Origin: Oceanitalea stevensii
Lineage (GTDB): Bacteria; Actinomycetota; Actinomycetes; Actinomycetales; Actinomycetaceae
Direction of reading: 5' to 3'
DNA length: 39,438 bases
Assembly: GCF_014837105.1 (NCBI RefSeq)
Contig: NZ_JACSPO010000004.1
Span: 1 to 39,438 of the forward strand
How positions within the stretch are numbered: the first letter of the stretch is position 1; every line of letters starts with the position of its first letter. Positions 1-7,761 of the stretch are shown piece by piece. A program made the translations under genes and the position numbers. The notes beneath the pieces were generated by a model. The model was given only the letters and a program-made list of their open reading frames with translations, was not told where the DNA came from and made no database searches.

Positions 1-132
1 GCACGATCCACCTGCCGGACGTGTTCCGGGCGGCCCCGCGGGCGGGGCGGGGCCCGGGCGGGCGGGACGGGGCTCCGGCAGCGTGGCAGCGGCGGCACCC
101 GGCGGGGTCACGTCGTCTGCAACGTCGCTCAT
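1..132 (-). CDS. Probable sugar ABC transporter permease, N-terminal fragment
   Basis: On the minus strand an ATG at 132-130 opens a frame of 44 codons that runs without a stop to the window edge. The ATG overlaps the TGA of the upstream solute-binding protein in an ATGA arrangement, which is typical of translational coupling inside an operon. The visible peptide begins MSDVADDVTPPG and is rich in Pro, Ala and Gly, so it looks like a disordered cytoplasmic leader; no membrane helix is reached yet. Identity as a permease is inferred only from position: in actinobacterial carbohydrate importers the binding-protein gene is usually followed by two MalF/MalG-type permeases. The sequence shown cannot prove this. 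Confidence 0.55.
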   Translation of the reverse strand, partial: MSDVADDVTPPGAAAATLPEPRPARPGPAPPAGPPGTRPAGGSC

Positions 133-1430
133 CCCAGGTCTGCCGCGGCCTGGGTGGCGTCGACGATGCCCTGTGCGGAGGACTGGCCGGCGAAGACGAG
201 GGCGATCTCGTCGTTCATCGCGCCACCGACGTTCTCCCCGAAGGCGGTGTCGAAGTAGAGCTGGACGAAGGGGGCCTCGTCACGGAAGGCGAGGAGGTCG
301 GCCAGCGCCGGGTCGGACACCGAGTCGATCGCTGCCGGGTTGGTCGGCAGGCCCATGTCGTTCTCGGCGAAGGTCTGCTGCACCTCGTCGCTGAGGAGGT
401 AGGTGATGAAGTCGACGCAGGCGTCGGGGGCGTCCTCGGCGCAGGCCCACGCGTCGCCGCCACCGAGGGCGGCCTCCGGGTCACCCTGACCACCATCGAC
501 GGACGGGAAGGGGAACCAGCCGGTCTTCTCGCCCAGGCCCTCGTTGTCCTCGGTGAGGCCCTGCATGACGCCGGGCTCCCAGTGGCCGGCGAGCTCCATG
601 GCGACCTGCTCGGTCGCGAGGAGGCCGGACGCGGACGTCGGGCCGGTCTGGGCCGGGGTGGCGAGGAAGCCGGTGTTGAAGGGCTCCGTGGCCACGAGCG
701 CCTCGAGGTCCTCGCCGGCCGCGACGAAGCACGGGTCGGAGAAGTCGCGGGAGGTGACGGCGTCGGTGAGGACGTCCTGGCTGCACTGGCGCAGGGCGAA
801 GTAGTACCAGTAGTGCGCGGCGGGCCACTTGTCGCCGGCGCCCACGGAGATCGGCTCGATGCCGGCTCCCTTGAGCGCGTCGACGGCGGCGTTGAACTCC
901 TCCATCGTCGCGGGCGGCTCGGTGATCCCGGCCTGCTCGAAGAGGTCCTTGTTGTACCAGAAGCCCACGACGCCCACGGAGAAGGGCAGGGCGTAGACGC
1001 GGTCCTCGTTGGTCCAGCCGTCGACCGACGAGCCGAGCTTGTCGATCGTGTCGGCAGCGACCTCGGTGAGGTCCTTCGTCAGTCCGGCCTCGACGTGCGC
1101 GGCCAGCTCGCCGCCGCCGCGCTCCATGTAGACGTCGGGGGTGTCGCCGGTCTGGAAGGCGGCGTCGAGGCGGGTGAGCATGTCCTCGTGCGCCAGGGGG
1201 GTGATCTCGATCGTGACGCCGGGGTTGTCCGCCTCGAAGTCCGCGGCGACCTGCTCGTAGACGCTGACGCCGGGCTCGTTGTTGGAGTTGTGCCACCACG
1301 TGAGGGTGACCGAGTCGCCGTCGCCGCCGGTCGAGCTGGCGTCCGGTTCCTCGCTGTCACCGCAGGCGGCGAGGACAAGCGCGGCGCTGAGGCCGAGCGC
1401 AGTGATGCTGACTGCTCTTCTGCGAAGCAT
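129..1430 (-). CDS. Carbohydrate ABC transporter substrate-binding lipoprotein
   Basis: A 433-residue extracellular solute-binding protein of the family-1 (maltose/oligosaccharide-type) class. It captures a sugar outside the membrane for a permease pair. The N-terminus MLRRRAVSI is followed by a hydrophobic stretch and a lipobox LVLAAC with the lipidated Cys at about residue 23, then an acidic Ser/Gly linker. The body carries family features such as TLTWWHNSN near the start, FEADNPGVTIE, and GFWYNKDLFEQAG. An AAGGA-like ribosome site lies about 8 bases before the ATG at 1430. It is divergent from a LacI regulator and coupled to the next gene leftward. The sugar cannot be read from the sequence. 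Length is normal for the family. Confidence 0.9.
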   Translation of the reverse strand: MLRRRAVSITALGLSAALVLAACGDSEEPDASSTGGDGDSVTLTWWHNSNNEPGVSVYEQVAADFEADNPGVTIEITPLAHEDMLTRLDAAFQTGDTPDVYMERGGGELAAHVEAGLTKDLTEVAADTIDKLGSSVDGWTNEDRVYALPFSVGVVGFWYNKDLFEQAGITEPPATMEEFNAAVDALKGAGIEPISVGAGDKWPAAHYWYYFALRQCSQDVLTDAVTSRDFSDPCFVAAGEDLEALVATEPFNTGFLATPAQTGPTSASGLLATEQVAMELAGHWEPGVMQGLTEDNEGLGEKTGWFPFPSVDGGQGDPEAALGGGDAWACAEDAPDACVDFITYLLSDEVQQTFAENDMGLPTNPAAIDSVSDPALADLLAFRDEAPFVQLYFDTAFGENVGGAMNDEIALVFAGQSSAQGIVDATQAAADLG

Positions 1431-1469
1431 GTCGGTGTTCCTTCAGTCGTCGTCGACGGGGGTGGCGCC

Positions 1470-1514
1470 AGCGTGGCAGGGGCTCCGCTCGCGTGTCAAT
1501 CGTTATCGATAACG
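1470..1514 (-). promoter_or_regulatory. LacI-type operator and promoter of the sugar ABC operon
   Basis: Positions 1501-1514 form the perfect 14-base palindrome CGTTATCGATAACG, a typical LacI-family operator with a central CG-containing dyad. Immediately downstream on the minus strand is TTGACA (1499-1494), then an 18-base spacer and a weak -10, CACGCT (1475-1470). The operator abuts the -35 of the transporter promoter, so the adjacent LacI protein most likely represses it there. The palindrome is directly visible; binding is inferred. Confidence 0.75.
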
Positions 1515-1526
1515 TTTTCGTAGCGG

Positions 1527-1532
1527 TAGAGT
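1527..1532 (+). promoter_or_regulatory. Putative -10 box of a leaderless lacI transcript
   Basis: TAGAGT fits the actinobacterial TANNNT -10 pattern. It ends seven bases before the GTG start at 1540, and no purine-rich ribosome site is present. This geometry suggests that transcription starts at the start codon. The LacI operator at 1501-1514 lies just upstream, so autoregulation is plausible. Confidence 0.5.
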
Positions 1533-1539
1533 CACCCAG

Positions 1540-2547
1540 GTGAGCGAACGGGTGACCATCACGGATGTGGCGCGCAGTGCCGGCGTCTCTGTCGCGACCG
1601 TGTCCAAGGTCATCAACGGCCGGTACGGCGTCGCGGCCGCGACGAGCGAGCGGGTGCAGGAGGTCATCTCGCGCCTCGGCTACGAGTCCTCGCTCGTGGC
1701 GCGCAGCCTGCGCAGCAGCCGGACCAACGTCATCGGCATCCTCGTCGCCGAGTTCGAGCCCTTCAGCGCCGAGATCCTCAAGGGGGCCTCGGCCGCCGTC
1801 GCGTCCACCGGGTACGACCTGCTCGCCTACTCCGGCACCGCGCACGCGGGCAGCGACGTCGGCTGGGAGCGGCGCTCGCTGTCGCGGCTCAGCGGCACCC
1901 TCATCGACGGCGCCGTCATCGTCACCCCCACCGTCGTCGAGGTGCGGGACGACGTGCCCGTCGTCGCGATCGACCCCCACGAGGGCCCCACGGGCATCGC
2001 GACCGTCGACGCCGACAACGACGCCGGTGCCGTCCTCGCCACCGAGCACCTCATCGCCCTCGGTCACCGCCGCATCGCCTTCCTCGGCGGGCGCACCGAC
2101 CTGGAGAGCTCGCGACTGCGCGAGGAGGGCTTCCGCAGTGCGATGGCGGCAGCCGGCCTGCCGGTCGACCCGCGGCTCGTGCGGGTGGGCGGCTACCGGC
2201 GCGAGACCGCCGACCGGCCCGCGCACGAGATCCTCGGCCTGCCCGACCGGCCCACCGCCGTCTTCGCGGCCAACGACCTCATGGCGATCGCGACGATCGA
2301 CGCGGCCCGCGACGTCGGTCTGCGCGTGCCGCAGGACCTGTCCGTCGTCGGCTTCGACGACGTCCCCGAGGCCGTCGCCGCCACGCCGCCCCTCACGACC
2401 GTCGCCCAGCCGATCCAGCAGATGGGCGCCGAGGCCGTCGGCCTGCTCGTGCGCCTCATCGCCGGCGACGACGCCGCCCGCGCCCACGTGCGCCTGCCCA
2501 CCCGGCTCGTCGAGCGCGGCAGCACCGCGCCCGCGCCCGGCCGCTAG
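1540..2547 (+). CDS. LacI-family transcriptional regulator
   Basis: A 335-residue repressor. Residues about 5-50 form the LacI helix-turn-helix and hinge helix (TITDVARSAGVSVATVSKVI), followed by a periplasmic-binding-protein-like effector domain with NVIGILV, the dimer-core signature GHRRIAFLGG at about 175, and FAANDLMAIATI and LSVVGFDDVPEA in the C-terminal half. It starts with GTG at 1540. It is divergent from the sugar-binding lipoprotein and shares with it a perfect palindrome, so it is the probable local sugar-responsive repressor of that importer. Its TAG overlaps the stop codon of the convergent DUF2530 gene by four bases (CTAG), leaving no intergenic space for a terminator. Confidence 0.93.
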   Translation: MSERVTITDVARSAGVSVATVSKVINGRYGVAAATSERVQEVISRLGYESSLVARSLRSSRTNVIGILVAEFEPFSAEILKGASAAVASTGYDLLAYSGTAHAGSDVGWERRSLSRLSGTLIDGAVIVTPTVVEVRDDVPVVAIDPHEGPTGIATVDADNDAGAVLATEHLIALGHRRIAFLGGRTDLESSRLREEGFRSAMAAAGLPVDPRLVRVGGYRRETADRPAHEILGLPDRPTAVFAANDLMAIATIDAARDVGLRVPQDLSVVGFDDVPEAVAATPPLTTVAQPIQQMGAEAVGLLVRLIAGDDAARAHVRLPTRLVERGSTAPAPGR

Positions 2548-2783
2548 CGCCGGCGCCGGGCGGCGCGGCGCTGCTGGCTCGCGCCCCACAGCATGCCGAG
2601 GAGTCCGACGACGATGCCCGTGAGGCAGACGGGCACCACGCCGTCGAGCTCGCGGCCGGTCGCCTCGAGGACGAGCACGACGACGAGGCCGACCGCCCAG
2701 GCGATCGTGCCGACGAGGAACATCGTCACCGTGTTGACGCGCATCGGCGGCAGGTCCTGCGAACGGGTCTCCGGGATGCGCAT
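2544..2783 (-). CDS. DUF2530 small membrane protein
   Basis: A 79-residue protein encoded at the end of a much longer open frame; only this part is protein-like. After a short polar start (MRIPETRSQDLPPMRVNT) there are two hydrophobic segments at about residues 20-40 and 49-67, then an Arg-rich tail (QQRRAARRRR) that should lie in the cytoplasm. The PPMRVNT motif just before the first helix and the two-helix layout match the actinobacterial DUF2530 family, whose function is unknown. The ATG at 2783 was chosen because TACCAT lies six bases upstream, giving a leaderless start. It converges on lacI with overlapping stop codons. Confidence 0.8.
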   Translation of the reverse strand: MRIPETRSQDLPPMRVNTVTMFLVGTIAWAVGLVVVLVLEATGRELDGVVPVCLTGIVVGLLGMLWGASQQRRAARRRR

Positions 2784-2789
2784 GGCTCG

Positions 2790-2795
2790 ATGGTA
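2790..2795 (-). promoter_or_regulatory. Putative leaderless -10 box of the DUF2530 gene
   Basis: On the minus strand TACCAT is followed by six bases (CGAGCC) and then the ATG. There is no ribosome-binding sequence. The same TACCATCGA core recurs before the citrate synthase-like gene at 24354. Confidence 0.5.
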
Positions 2796-2896
2796 GGTGA
2801 CCGTGCTCCCGCGGTCGGGCGGCGCGCAGCCACCGGACGCGCCGTCGTCGGCGCCTGAGGAGTGAGCACCGGCGACGAGGGCGGGCGTGGTTCTGG

Positions 2897-2902
2897 CACC
2901 AT
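2897..2902 (+). promoter_or_regulatory. Possible -10 box of the NCS2 permease gene
   Basis: CACCAT lies seven bases before the ATG at 2910, with no Shine-Dalgarno sequence in between (TCGGCCC). The spacing resembles other leaderless starts in the window, but the first base deviates from TANNNT, so this call is weak. Confidence 0.35.
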
Positions 2903-2909
2903 TCGGCCC

Positions 2910-4373
2910 ATGTCCACACCGGCGCCGGCGCGCACGCAGAACCCCAGCTGGATCGACCGATACTTCCGAATCTCCGAGCGCGGCTCGACGATCGGACAGG
3001 AGATCCGGGGAGGCATCGTCACCTTCTTCGCGATGTCCTACATCCTCGTCCTCAACCCGCTCATCCTCTCCACCCCCGACTCCACCGGCGCCTTCCTCGG
3101 CGGCGGGACCGACGGGCCGAACCTGGCCGCGGTCGCGGCCGGCACCGCGCTCGTCGCCGGCCTCATGTCCATCCTCATGGGCTCGGTGGCCAAGTTCCCC
3201 CTCGCCGTCGCCGCAGGACTGGGCATCAACGCCCTGCTCGCCTACACCGTCGTCGGCATGCCCGGCATGACGTGGGCCGATGCCATGGGCCTCATCGTCC
3301 TCGAGGGCATCCTCATCCTCATCCTTGTCCTCACCGGGCTGCGCGAGGCCGTGTTCCGGGCCGTCCCGCAGCAGCTCAAGGTCGCGATCTCCGTCGGCAT
3401 CGGCCTGTTCATCGCGCTCGTCGGCCTCGTCAACGCCGGCATCGTCCGCCCCGGCGGCACCCCGCTCCAGCTCGGCATCGACGGCTCCCTCGTGGGCTGG
3501 CCCGCCGTCGTCTTCGTCGTCGGCCTCTTCCTCATCATGGTCCTCATGGCCCGTGGCGTGCGCGGCGCGATGCTCATCGGGATCGTCACCGCGACCGTCC
3601 TCGCCGGGATCATCGAGGCGGTCGCGCACGTCGGCACGCAGGCGGAGGGCGCTGCCGGCGGCTGGGGCCTCACGGTCCCGGCCATCGAGGGCTCGGTCGT
3701 CGCGGCGCCGGACTTCGGCACGCTCGGCCAGTTCTCGCTCTTCGGCGCCTTCGGCAAGATCGGCGTCGTCGCGGCGCTGCTCCTCATCTTCTCGATCCTC
3801 CTCGCCGACTTCTTCGACACCATGGGCACGATGGTCGCCATCGGCGCCGAGGGTGGGCTCCTCGACGAGGACGGCAACCCGCCGCACACCCGCCAGATCC
3901 TCGTCGTCGACTCCCTCGCGGCCGCCGCGGGCGGCGCGGCGGGCGTCTCGTCCAACACGAGCTTCATCGAGTCGGCCGCGGGCGTGGGCGACGGCGCGCG
4001 CACCGGCCTGGCCTCGGTCGTCACCGGCCTCGCGTTCCTGCTCGCGATCTTCCTCGCGCCGCTCGCCGAGTTCGTCCCCTACGAGGCGGCGACCCCGGCG
4101 CTCGTCATCGTCGGCTTCCTCATGATGCAGCAGGTCACCGAGATCAGCTGGCGGGACATGGCGATCGCCATCCCGGCCTTCCTCACGATCGTCCTCATGC
4201 CCTTCGCCTACTCGATCACCGTGGGCATCGGCGCCGGCTTCATCGCCTACGTCGTCCTCGCGGCGACGCGCAAGGGCGGGGCCCGCAAGGTGCACTGGCT
4301 CATGTGGGTGGTCGCGGCGCTCTTCGTCGTCTACTTCGCCCTCGGGCCGATCCAGCAGGTCCTCGACGTCTGA
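2910..4373 (+). CDS. NCS2 family purine permease (AzgA/PbuG type)
   Basis: A 487-residue integral membrane transporter for adenine, guanine, hypoxanthine or xanthine. It opens with a cytoplasmic leader and then EIRGGIVTFFAMSYILVLNP, the characteristic first helix of the AzgA/PbuG subgroup (COG2252). Further subgroup marks are KFPLAVAAGLGINALLAYTV, FDTMGTMVAIGAEGGLLDEDG in the helix 8 region, and NTSFIESAAGVGDGARTG, which in the family contributes to the purine site. Hydrophobicity suggests 12-14 helices. I chose the ATG at 2910 rather than the upstream GTG at 2862 because homologous N-termini start near here and the added residues look non-coding. Exact base specificity is not readable. A large hairpin terminator follows. 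Confidence 0.88.
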   Translation: MSTPAPARTQNPSWIDRYFRISERGSTIGQEIRGGIVTFFAMSYILVLNPLILSTPDSTGAFLGGGTDGPNLAAVAAGTALVAGLMSILMGSVAKFPLAVAAGLGINALLAYTVVGMPGMTWADAMGLIVLEGILILILVLTGLREAVFRAVPQQLKVAISVGIGLFIALVGLVNAGIVRPGGTPLQLGIDGSLVGWPAVVFVVGLFLIMVLMARGVRGAMLIGIVTATVLAGIIEAVAHVGTQAEGAAGGWGLTVPAIEGSVVAAPDFGTLGQFSLFGAFGKIGVVAALLLIFSILLADFFDTMGTMVAIGAEGGLLDEDGNPPHTRQILVVDSLAAAAGGAAGVSSNTSFIESAAGVGDGARTGLASVVTGLAFLLAIFLAPLAEFVPYEAATPALVIVGFLMMQQVTEISWRDMAIAIPAFLTIVLMPFAYSITVGIGAGFIAYVVLAATRKGGARKVHWLMWVVAALFVVYFALGPIQQVLDV

Positions 4374-4388
4374 GCCCTCCCGCTTCTC

Positions 4389-4459
4389 CACTGTGTGCCC
4401 CTCGCGGCCACCGCGCTCCCGGTCTACCGGGGGCGTGGCGGCCGGAGGGGCGCACAGTG
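4389..4459. terminator. Large imperfect hairpin between convergent genes
   Basis: CACTGTG at 4389-4395 pairs with CACAGTG at 4453-4459, and pairing continues inward through GCCCCTC/GAGGGGC and GGCC-rich stretches to a centre near GGTCTACC. The stem is about 30 base pairs with a few bulges. It lies between the converging purine permease and MetE-like genes, so a bidirectional terminator is the simplest reading. No U-tract follows, as is usual in high-GC actinobacteria. Confidence 0.6.
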
Positions 4460-4480
4460 CGTTCCGGGGGCTTGAGGGAC

Positions 4481-5692
4481 TCAGCCCCAGAGGCGGCGGG
4501 TGGCGAGCTCGGCGCCGGCGGCGAGGGTCTCGAGCTTGGCCCAGGCGATCTGCGGGTGGATCCGCCCGCCCAGCCCGCAGTCCGTGGAGGCGATGACGCG
4601 CTCGCGGCCCACCCCGGCCGCGAAGCGCTCGATGCGGTCGGCCACCAGCTCGGGGTGCTCGACGACGTTCGTCGCGTGGGACACGACGCCCGGCAGGATG
4701 AGCTTGCCCTCGGGCAGCTCGACGTCCTGCCACACCTTCCACTCGTGCTCGTGGCGCACGTTGCCCGCCTCGAAGGAGTAGGCGCCGGCGTTGATCTGGA
4801 GCATGGTGGCGACGATGTCGGCCATCGCGATGTCGGTGGTGTGCGGGCCGTGCCAGCTGCCCCAGCACAGGTGGAAGCGGATGCGGTCCTCGGGCAGGTC
4901 GCGCAGCGCGTAGTTCAGCGCCTCGACGCGCAGCCGGGTGAAGGCGGCGTAGTCCTCGACGCTCGGCTCGGGGGTGATCTGGTCGAAGTTCTCGGCGATC
5001 GAGGGGTCGTCGATCTGGAGGACGAGCCCGGCGTCGATGATCGCGCGGTACTCCTCGCGCAGGACGTCGGCCCACGCGTAGACGAACTCCTCCTCGCTCG
5101 CGTAGTGGCGGTTGGTGATGCGCGAGGCGCTGCCGGGGGACAGGGCGGTGATGAACCCCTCCTCCGCGCCCGTGCGCTCCAGGGCCGCCTTGAGGTTGGC
5201 GATGTCCGCGGCGATCGCGTCCTGGCCGGTGTAGCTGAGCGGCCCGGTGCACGAGGGGAAGGGGCTGGCCTTGGGGTCGCCGGTGAAGATCCCGGACGTC
5301 GGGTCCGCGTAGGCCTCGGCGAAGAGCTGCCGGTCGCGGCGGTGGAGGAAGCCGGTGAGCCGGGTGTCGCCGGGGGCGGACCGGACGTCGGCGGTGGCCC
5401 AGGAGGCGTCGTCGATGATCTCCAGGCCCCCGGTGCGCTGGAAGGAGTAGGACCACCACGCGCCGTAGTCCACCGGCGAGCTCATCGCCTTGCCGTACTC
5501 GCCGTCGCCGACGACGTCGATGCCGACGGCCCGCTGCCGCTCGACGAGGGCGGTCACCTCACCGGCGAGGAAGCCGGCGAAGTCGTCCGGTCCCTGCCCC
5601 GCCTGTCGGGCGGCGTTGGCCTCGAGGAGCGCGGGGGTGCGCGGCAGACTGCCGGCGTGGGTGGTGAGAATGCGGTCGGCGCTGGAACGCAC
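4481..5692 (-). CDS. Cobalamin-independent methionine synthase family protein (MetE C-terminal-like)
   Basis: A 403-residue single-domain protein related to the catalytic C-terminal half of MetE (COG0620). The N-terminus has ILTTHAGSLPRTP, typical of these short versions. Putative zinc ligands are visible: the His and Cys of HLCWGSWHG, the Glu of EAGN and the Cys of STDCGLGG. Full MetE is about 750 residues, so the N-terminal folate-binding half is absent; short relatives may use other methyl donors or related thiol chemistry. The start is the GTG at 5692, because GGAGG stands five bases before it; the ATG further upstream at 5725 lacks such a site. The gene is monocistronic, convergent with the purine permease. 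Confidence 0.82.
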   Translation of the reverse strand: MRSSADRILTTHAGSLPRTPALLEANAARQAGQGPDDFAGFLAGEVTALVERQRAVGIDVVGDGEYGKAMSSPVDYGAWWSYSFQRTGGLEIIDDASWATADVRSAPGDTRLTGFLHRRDRQLFAEAYADPTSGIFTGDPKASPFPSCTGPLSYTGQDAIAADIANLKAALERTGAEEGFITALSPGSASRITNRHYASEEEFVYAWADVLREEYRAIIDAGLVLQIDDPSIAENFDQITPEPSVEDYAAFTRLRVEALNYALRDLPEDRIRFHLCWGSWHGPHTTDIAMADIVATMLQINAGAYSFEAGNVRHEHEWKVWQDVELPEGKLILPGVVSHATNVVEHPELVADRIERFAAGVGRERVIASTDCGLGGRIHPQIAWAKLETLAAGAELATRRLWG

Positions 5693-5838
5693 GGGTACCT
5701 CCGGGTCGTGGACGGGCGTTCCCATGCTCGCACCCGGCCCGCGGTGAGGGCCGCCTGTCCGCGAGCCGGGCGCCGTCGTCGTCGCCGTCCTGGCAGGTGA
5801 GAACGGCGGCGTGGGCGACCTCACCCGCGACAACTCTT

Positions 5839-5865
5839 TCGTTCGCTGAACTAACGATCTAGAAT
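5839..5865 (+). promoter_or_regulatory. MarR operator and leaderless promoter
   Basis: TCGTT at 5839-5843 and AACGA at 5853-5857 are the arms of a 19-base imperfect palindrome. A good -10 box, TAGAAT (5860-5865), follows directly and ends six bases before the ATG at 5872. The palindrome would cover the region just upstream of the -10, which fits autorepression by the MarR protein. The gene appears leaderless. Confidence 0.65.
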
Positions 5866-5871
5866 CATCAC

Positions 5872-6333
5872 ATGACGAACTCCTCGCCCTCGACGACGAC
5901 GGCGAGCCGCACCCGCCAGCACCCCGACCTCGCCACGGAGCTGCGCGTGACGGTCCTGCGACTGTCCCGCAAGATTCGTTCCGCCGCCGTCGTGGGGGAG
6001 CTGAGCGAGGCCCAGTACTGCGTGCTCGCCGGCCTGACCCACCACGGACCCTCGACCCCGCGCGCCCTCGCCGAGCGCGACGGCGTCCAGCCACCGACCA
6101 TGACGCGCACCATCGCGGCGCTCGAGTCGGCCGGGCTCGTCGTGCGCACCGCCCACCCCACCGACGGGCGCCAGGTGCACATCGAGCTCACCGACGCCGG
6201 CGTCGCCGTCGTCGACGAGACCCGCCGCCGCCGCACCGAGTGGATGGAGGAGATGCTGCGCCACCTCACCGCCGAGGAGCGTGCCACCGTGGAGGAGGCC
6301 GTCGCGATCCTGCGGCAGGTGGCCGACGTATGA
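5872..6333 (+). CDS. MarR-family transcriptional regulator
   Basis: A 153-residue winged-helix regulator. Residues about 20-140 form the MarR fold: LRVTVLRLSRKIRSA for dimerisation, LSEAQYCVLAGLTHHGPSTP, the recognition helix RDGVQPPTMTRTIAALESAGLVVR, and the wing with AHPTDGRQVHIELT. It probably represses itself and the MFS gene, whose ATG overlaps this stop codon (ATGA at 6330-6333), until an aromatic or drug-like ligand is bound. The start has a TAGAAT -10 six bases away and no ribosome site, hence leaderless. The ligand is unknown. Confidence 0.92.
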   Translation: MTNSSPSTTTASRTRQHPDLATELRVTVLRLSRKIRSAAVVGELSEAQYCVLAGLTHHGPSTPRALAERDGVQPPTMTRTIAALESAGLVVRTAHPTDGRQVHIELTDAGVAVVDETRRRRTEWMEEMLRHLTAEERATVEEAVAILRQVADV

Positions 6334-7664
6334 GGTCCACCTTCGACTCCCTGAAGTTCTTCAACTACCGGCTGTGGTTCGCCGGGGCCCTCGTGGCCAA
6401 CGTCGGCACCTGGATGCAGCGGATCGCCCAGGACTGGCTCGTCCTCACGATCCTGTCCGACGACTCCGGGCTGGCGATCGGCATCGTCACCGGGCTGCAG
6501 TTCCTCCCCATGCTCCTGCTCAGCCCCTTCGGCGGGCTGCTCGCCGACCGGCTCCCGCGGCGCAAGCTGCTCATCGCGACGCAGTCCGCGCTCGCGGTGC
6601 TCGCGGCCGGGCTCGGCCTCCTCGTGCTCGGCGGTCACGCGCAGCTGTGGCACGTGTACGTCTTCGCGCTGATGCTCGGCGTCGTCACCGCGCTGGACAA
6701 CCCGGTGCGCCAGACCTTCGTCGCCGAGATGGTGCCGCCCGCCAGCCTGCCCAACGCGGTGGGCCTCAACTCCGCGTCCTTCAACGCCGCTCGGCTCATC
6801 GGCCCCGGTGTCTCGGGCCTGCTCATCGCGATCGTCGGCCCGGGCTGGATCTTCGTCATCAACGCGCTGAGCTTCGCCGCGACGATCCTGTCGCTCGTCG
6901 CCATGCGCAAGGACGAGCTCCACGAGCTGCCGCACACCTCCCGCGGCAAGGGGCAGATCCGTGACGGGCTGGCCTACGTCCGGGGCCGCACCGACATCCT
7001 CACGATCATGGTCGTCGTCGGTGTCGTGGGCGCTCTCGGCCTGAACTTCCAGATGACGAGCGCCCTCATGGTCCGTGAGGTCTTCCAGCGGGACGCCGGG
7101 GAGTACGGCATCCTCGGCTCGATCATGGCGGTCGGCTCGCTCGGCGGGGCGCTCATGGCGGCCCGGCGCAAGCAGCCGCGGGTCCGGCTGGTCCTCGGGG
7201 CGGCCTTCGCCTTCGGCGTCTTCTCCGGCCTCATGGCGCTCATGCCGACCTACGAGCTCTACGCCCTCATGACCATCCCCGTGGGCTTCGCGTCCCTCAC
7301 GATGATGACCGCCGCGAACGCCACCGTGCAGATGTCCACCGACCCGCACTTCCGGGGCCGGGTGATGAGCCTGTACATGATGGTCTTCCTCGGCACGACG
7401 CCGATCGGCGCCCCGGTCGTCGGGTGGATCGGGGAGACCTTCAACGCCCGCTGGGCGGTCGGTGTGGGCGCGATCTCCGCGATGCTCGTGTCCGTCGCCG
7501 CGGCCTTCTGGGTCAAGCGGCACTGGGAGGTCGAGGTGACCTACCGGCTGCGCCACCGCCCGCACCTGCGGATGGTCGGTCCCACCGAGCGCGCCCGGTC
7601 GCGCGAGGAGGCCAAGGCGCGGCTCGGCGCCTCCGACGCGGAGAACGCCACCGGCCTCGCCTGA
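6330..7664 (+). CDS. MFS transporter, DHA3 (EntS-like) type
   Basis: A 444-residue major facilitator superfamily exporter with about 12 hydrophobic segments. The start FNYRLWFAGALVANVGTWMQRIAQDWLVL is characteristic of the DHA3 group that includes the enterobactin exporter EntS and many putative drug exporters. Loop 2-3 has GGLLADRLPRRKLL, the MFS motif A analogue, and later DNPVRQTFVAEMVP is typical of the group. It is co-transcribed with and translationally coupled to the MarR regulator, so export of a toxic compound that the regulator senses is the likely role. The substrate is unknown. The C-terminal 40 residues are charged and cytoplasmic. Confidence 0.88.
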   Translation: MRSTFDSLKFFNYRLWFAGALVANVGTWMQRIAQDWLVLTILSDDSGLAIGIVTGLQFLPMLLLSPFGGLLADRLPRRKLLIATQSALAVLAAGLGLLVLGGHAQLWHVYVFALMLGVVTALDNPVRQTFVAEMVPPASLPNAVGLNSASFNAARLIGPGVSGLLIAIVGPGWIFVINALSFAATILSLVAMRKDELHELPHTSRGKGQIRDGLAYVRGRTDILTIMVVVGVVGALGLNFQMTSALMVREVFQRDAGEYGILGSIMAVGSLGGALMAARRKQPRVRLVLGAAFAFGVFSGLMALMPTYELYALMTIPVGFASLTMMTAANATVQMSTDPHFRGRVMSLYMMVFLGTTPIGAPVVGWIGETFNARWAVGVGAISAMLVSVAAAFWVKRHWEVEVTYRLRHRPHLRMVGPTERARSREEAKARLGASDAENATGLA

Positions 7665-7676
7665 CCGCGCCCCTGA

Positions 7677-7752
7677 CCTCTCCCGCATATGCGGGAAATC
7701 TGCGGTCGGATGTCGTGTGCCGACTGCGAAAATCCCGCATATGCGGAGGAGG
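7677..7752. repeat. 33-bp-stem hairpin with CATATG-containing ends (element A)
   Basis: The arms 7677-7709 and 7720-7752 pair at 26 of 33 positions before counting G-U pairs, around a loop near ATGTCGTGTG. Each arm contains the self-complementary core CCGCATATGCGG. It lies between the convergent MFS and PdxK genes and may terminate both. A relative with the same CCGCATATG ends but a different interior is at 21957-22030. Confidence 0.7.
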
Positions 7753-7761
7753 GGGTGGGGG

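Noticed and set aside
2784..5459. Very long minus-strand open frame upstream of the DUF2530 gene
   Set aside because: It runs antisense through the NCS2 and MetE-like genes, has an Asp/Glu/Arg-rich composition and no recognisable domain. Only the last 79 codons are protein-like.
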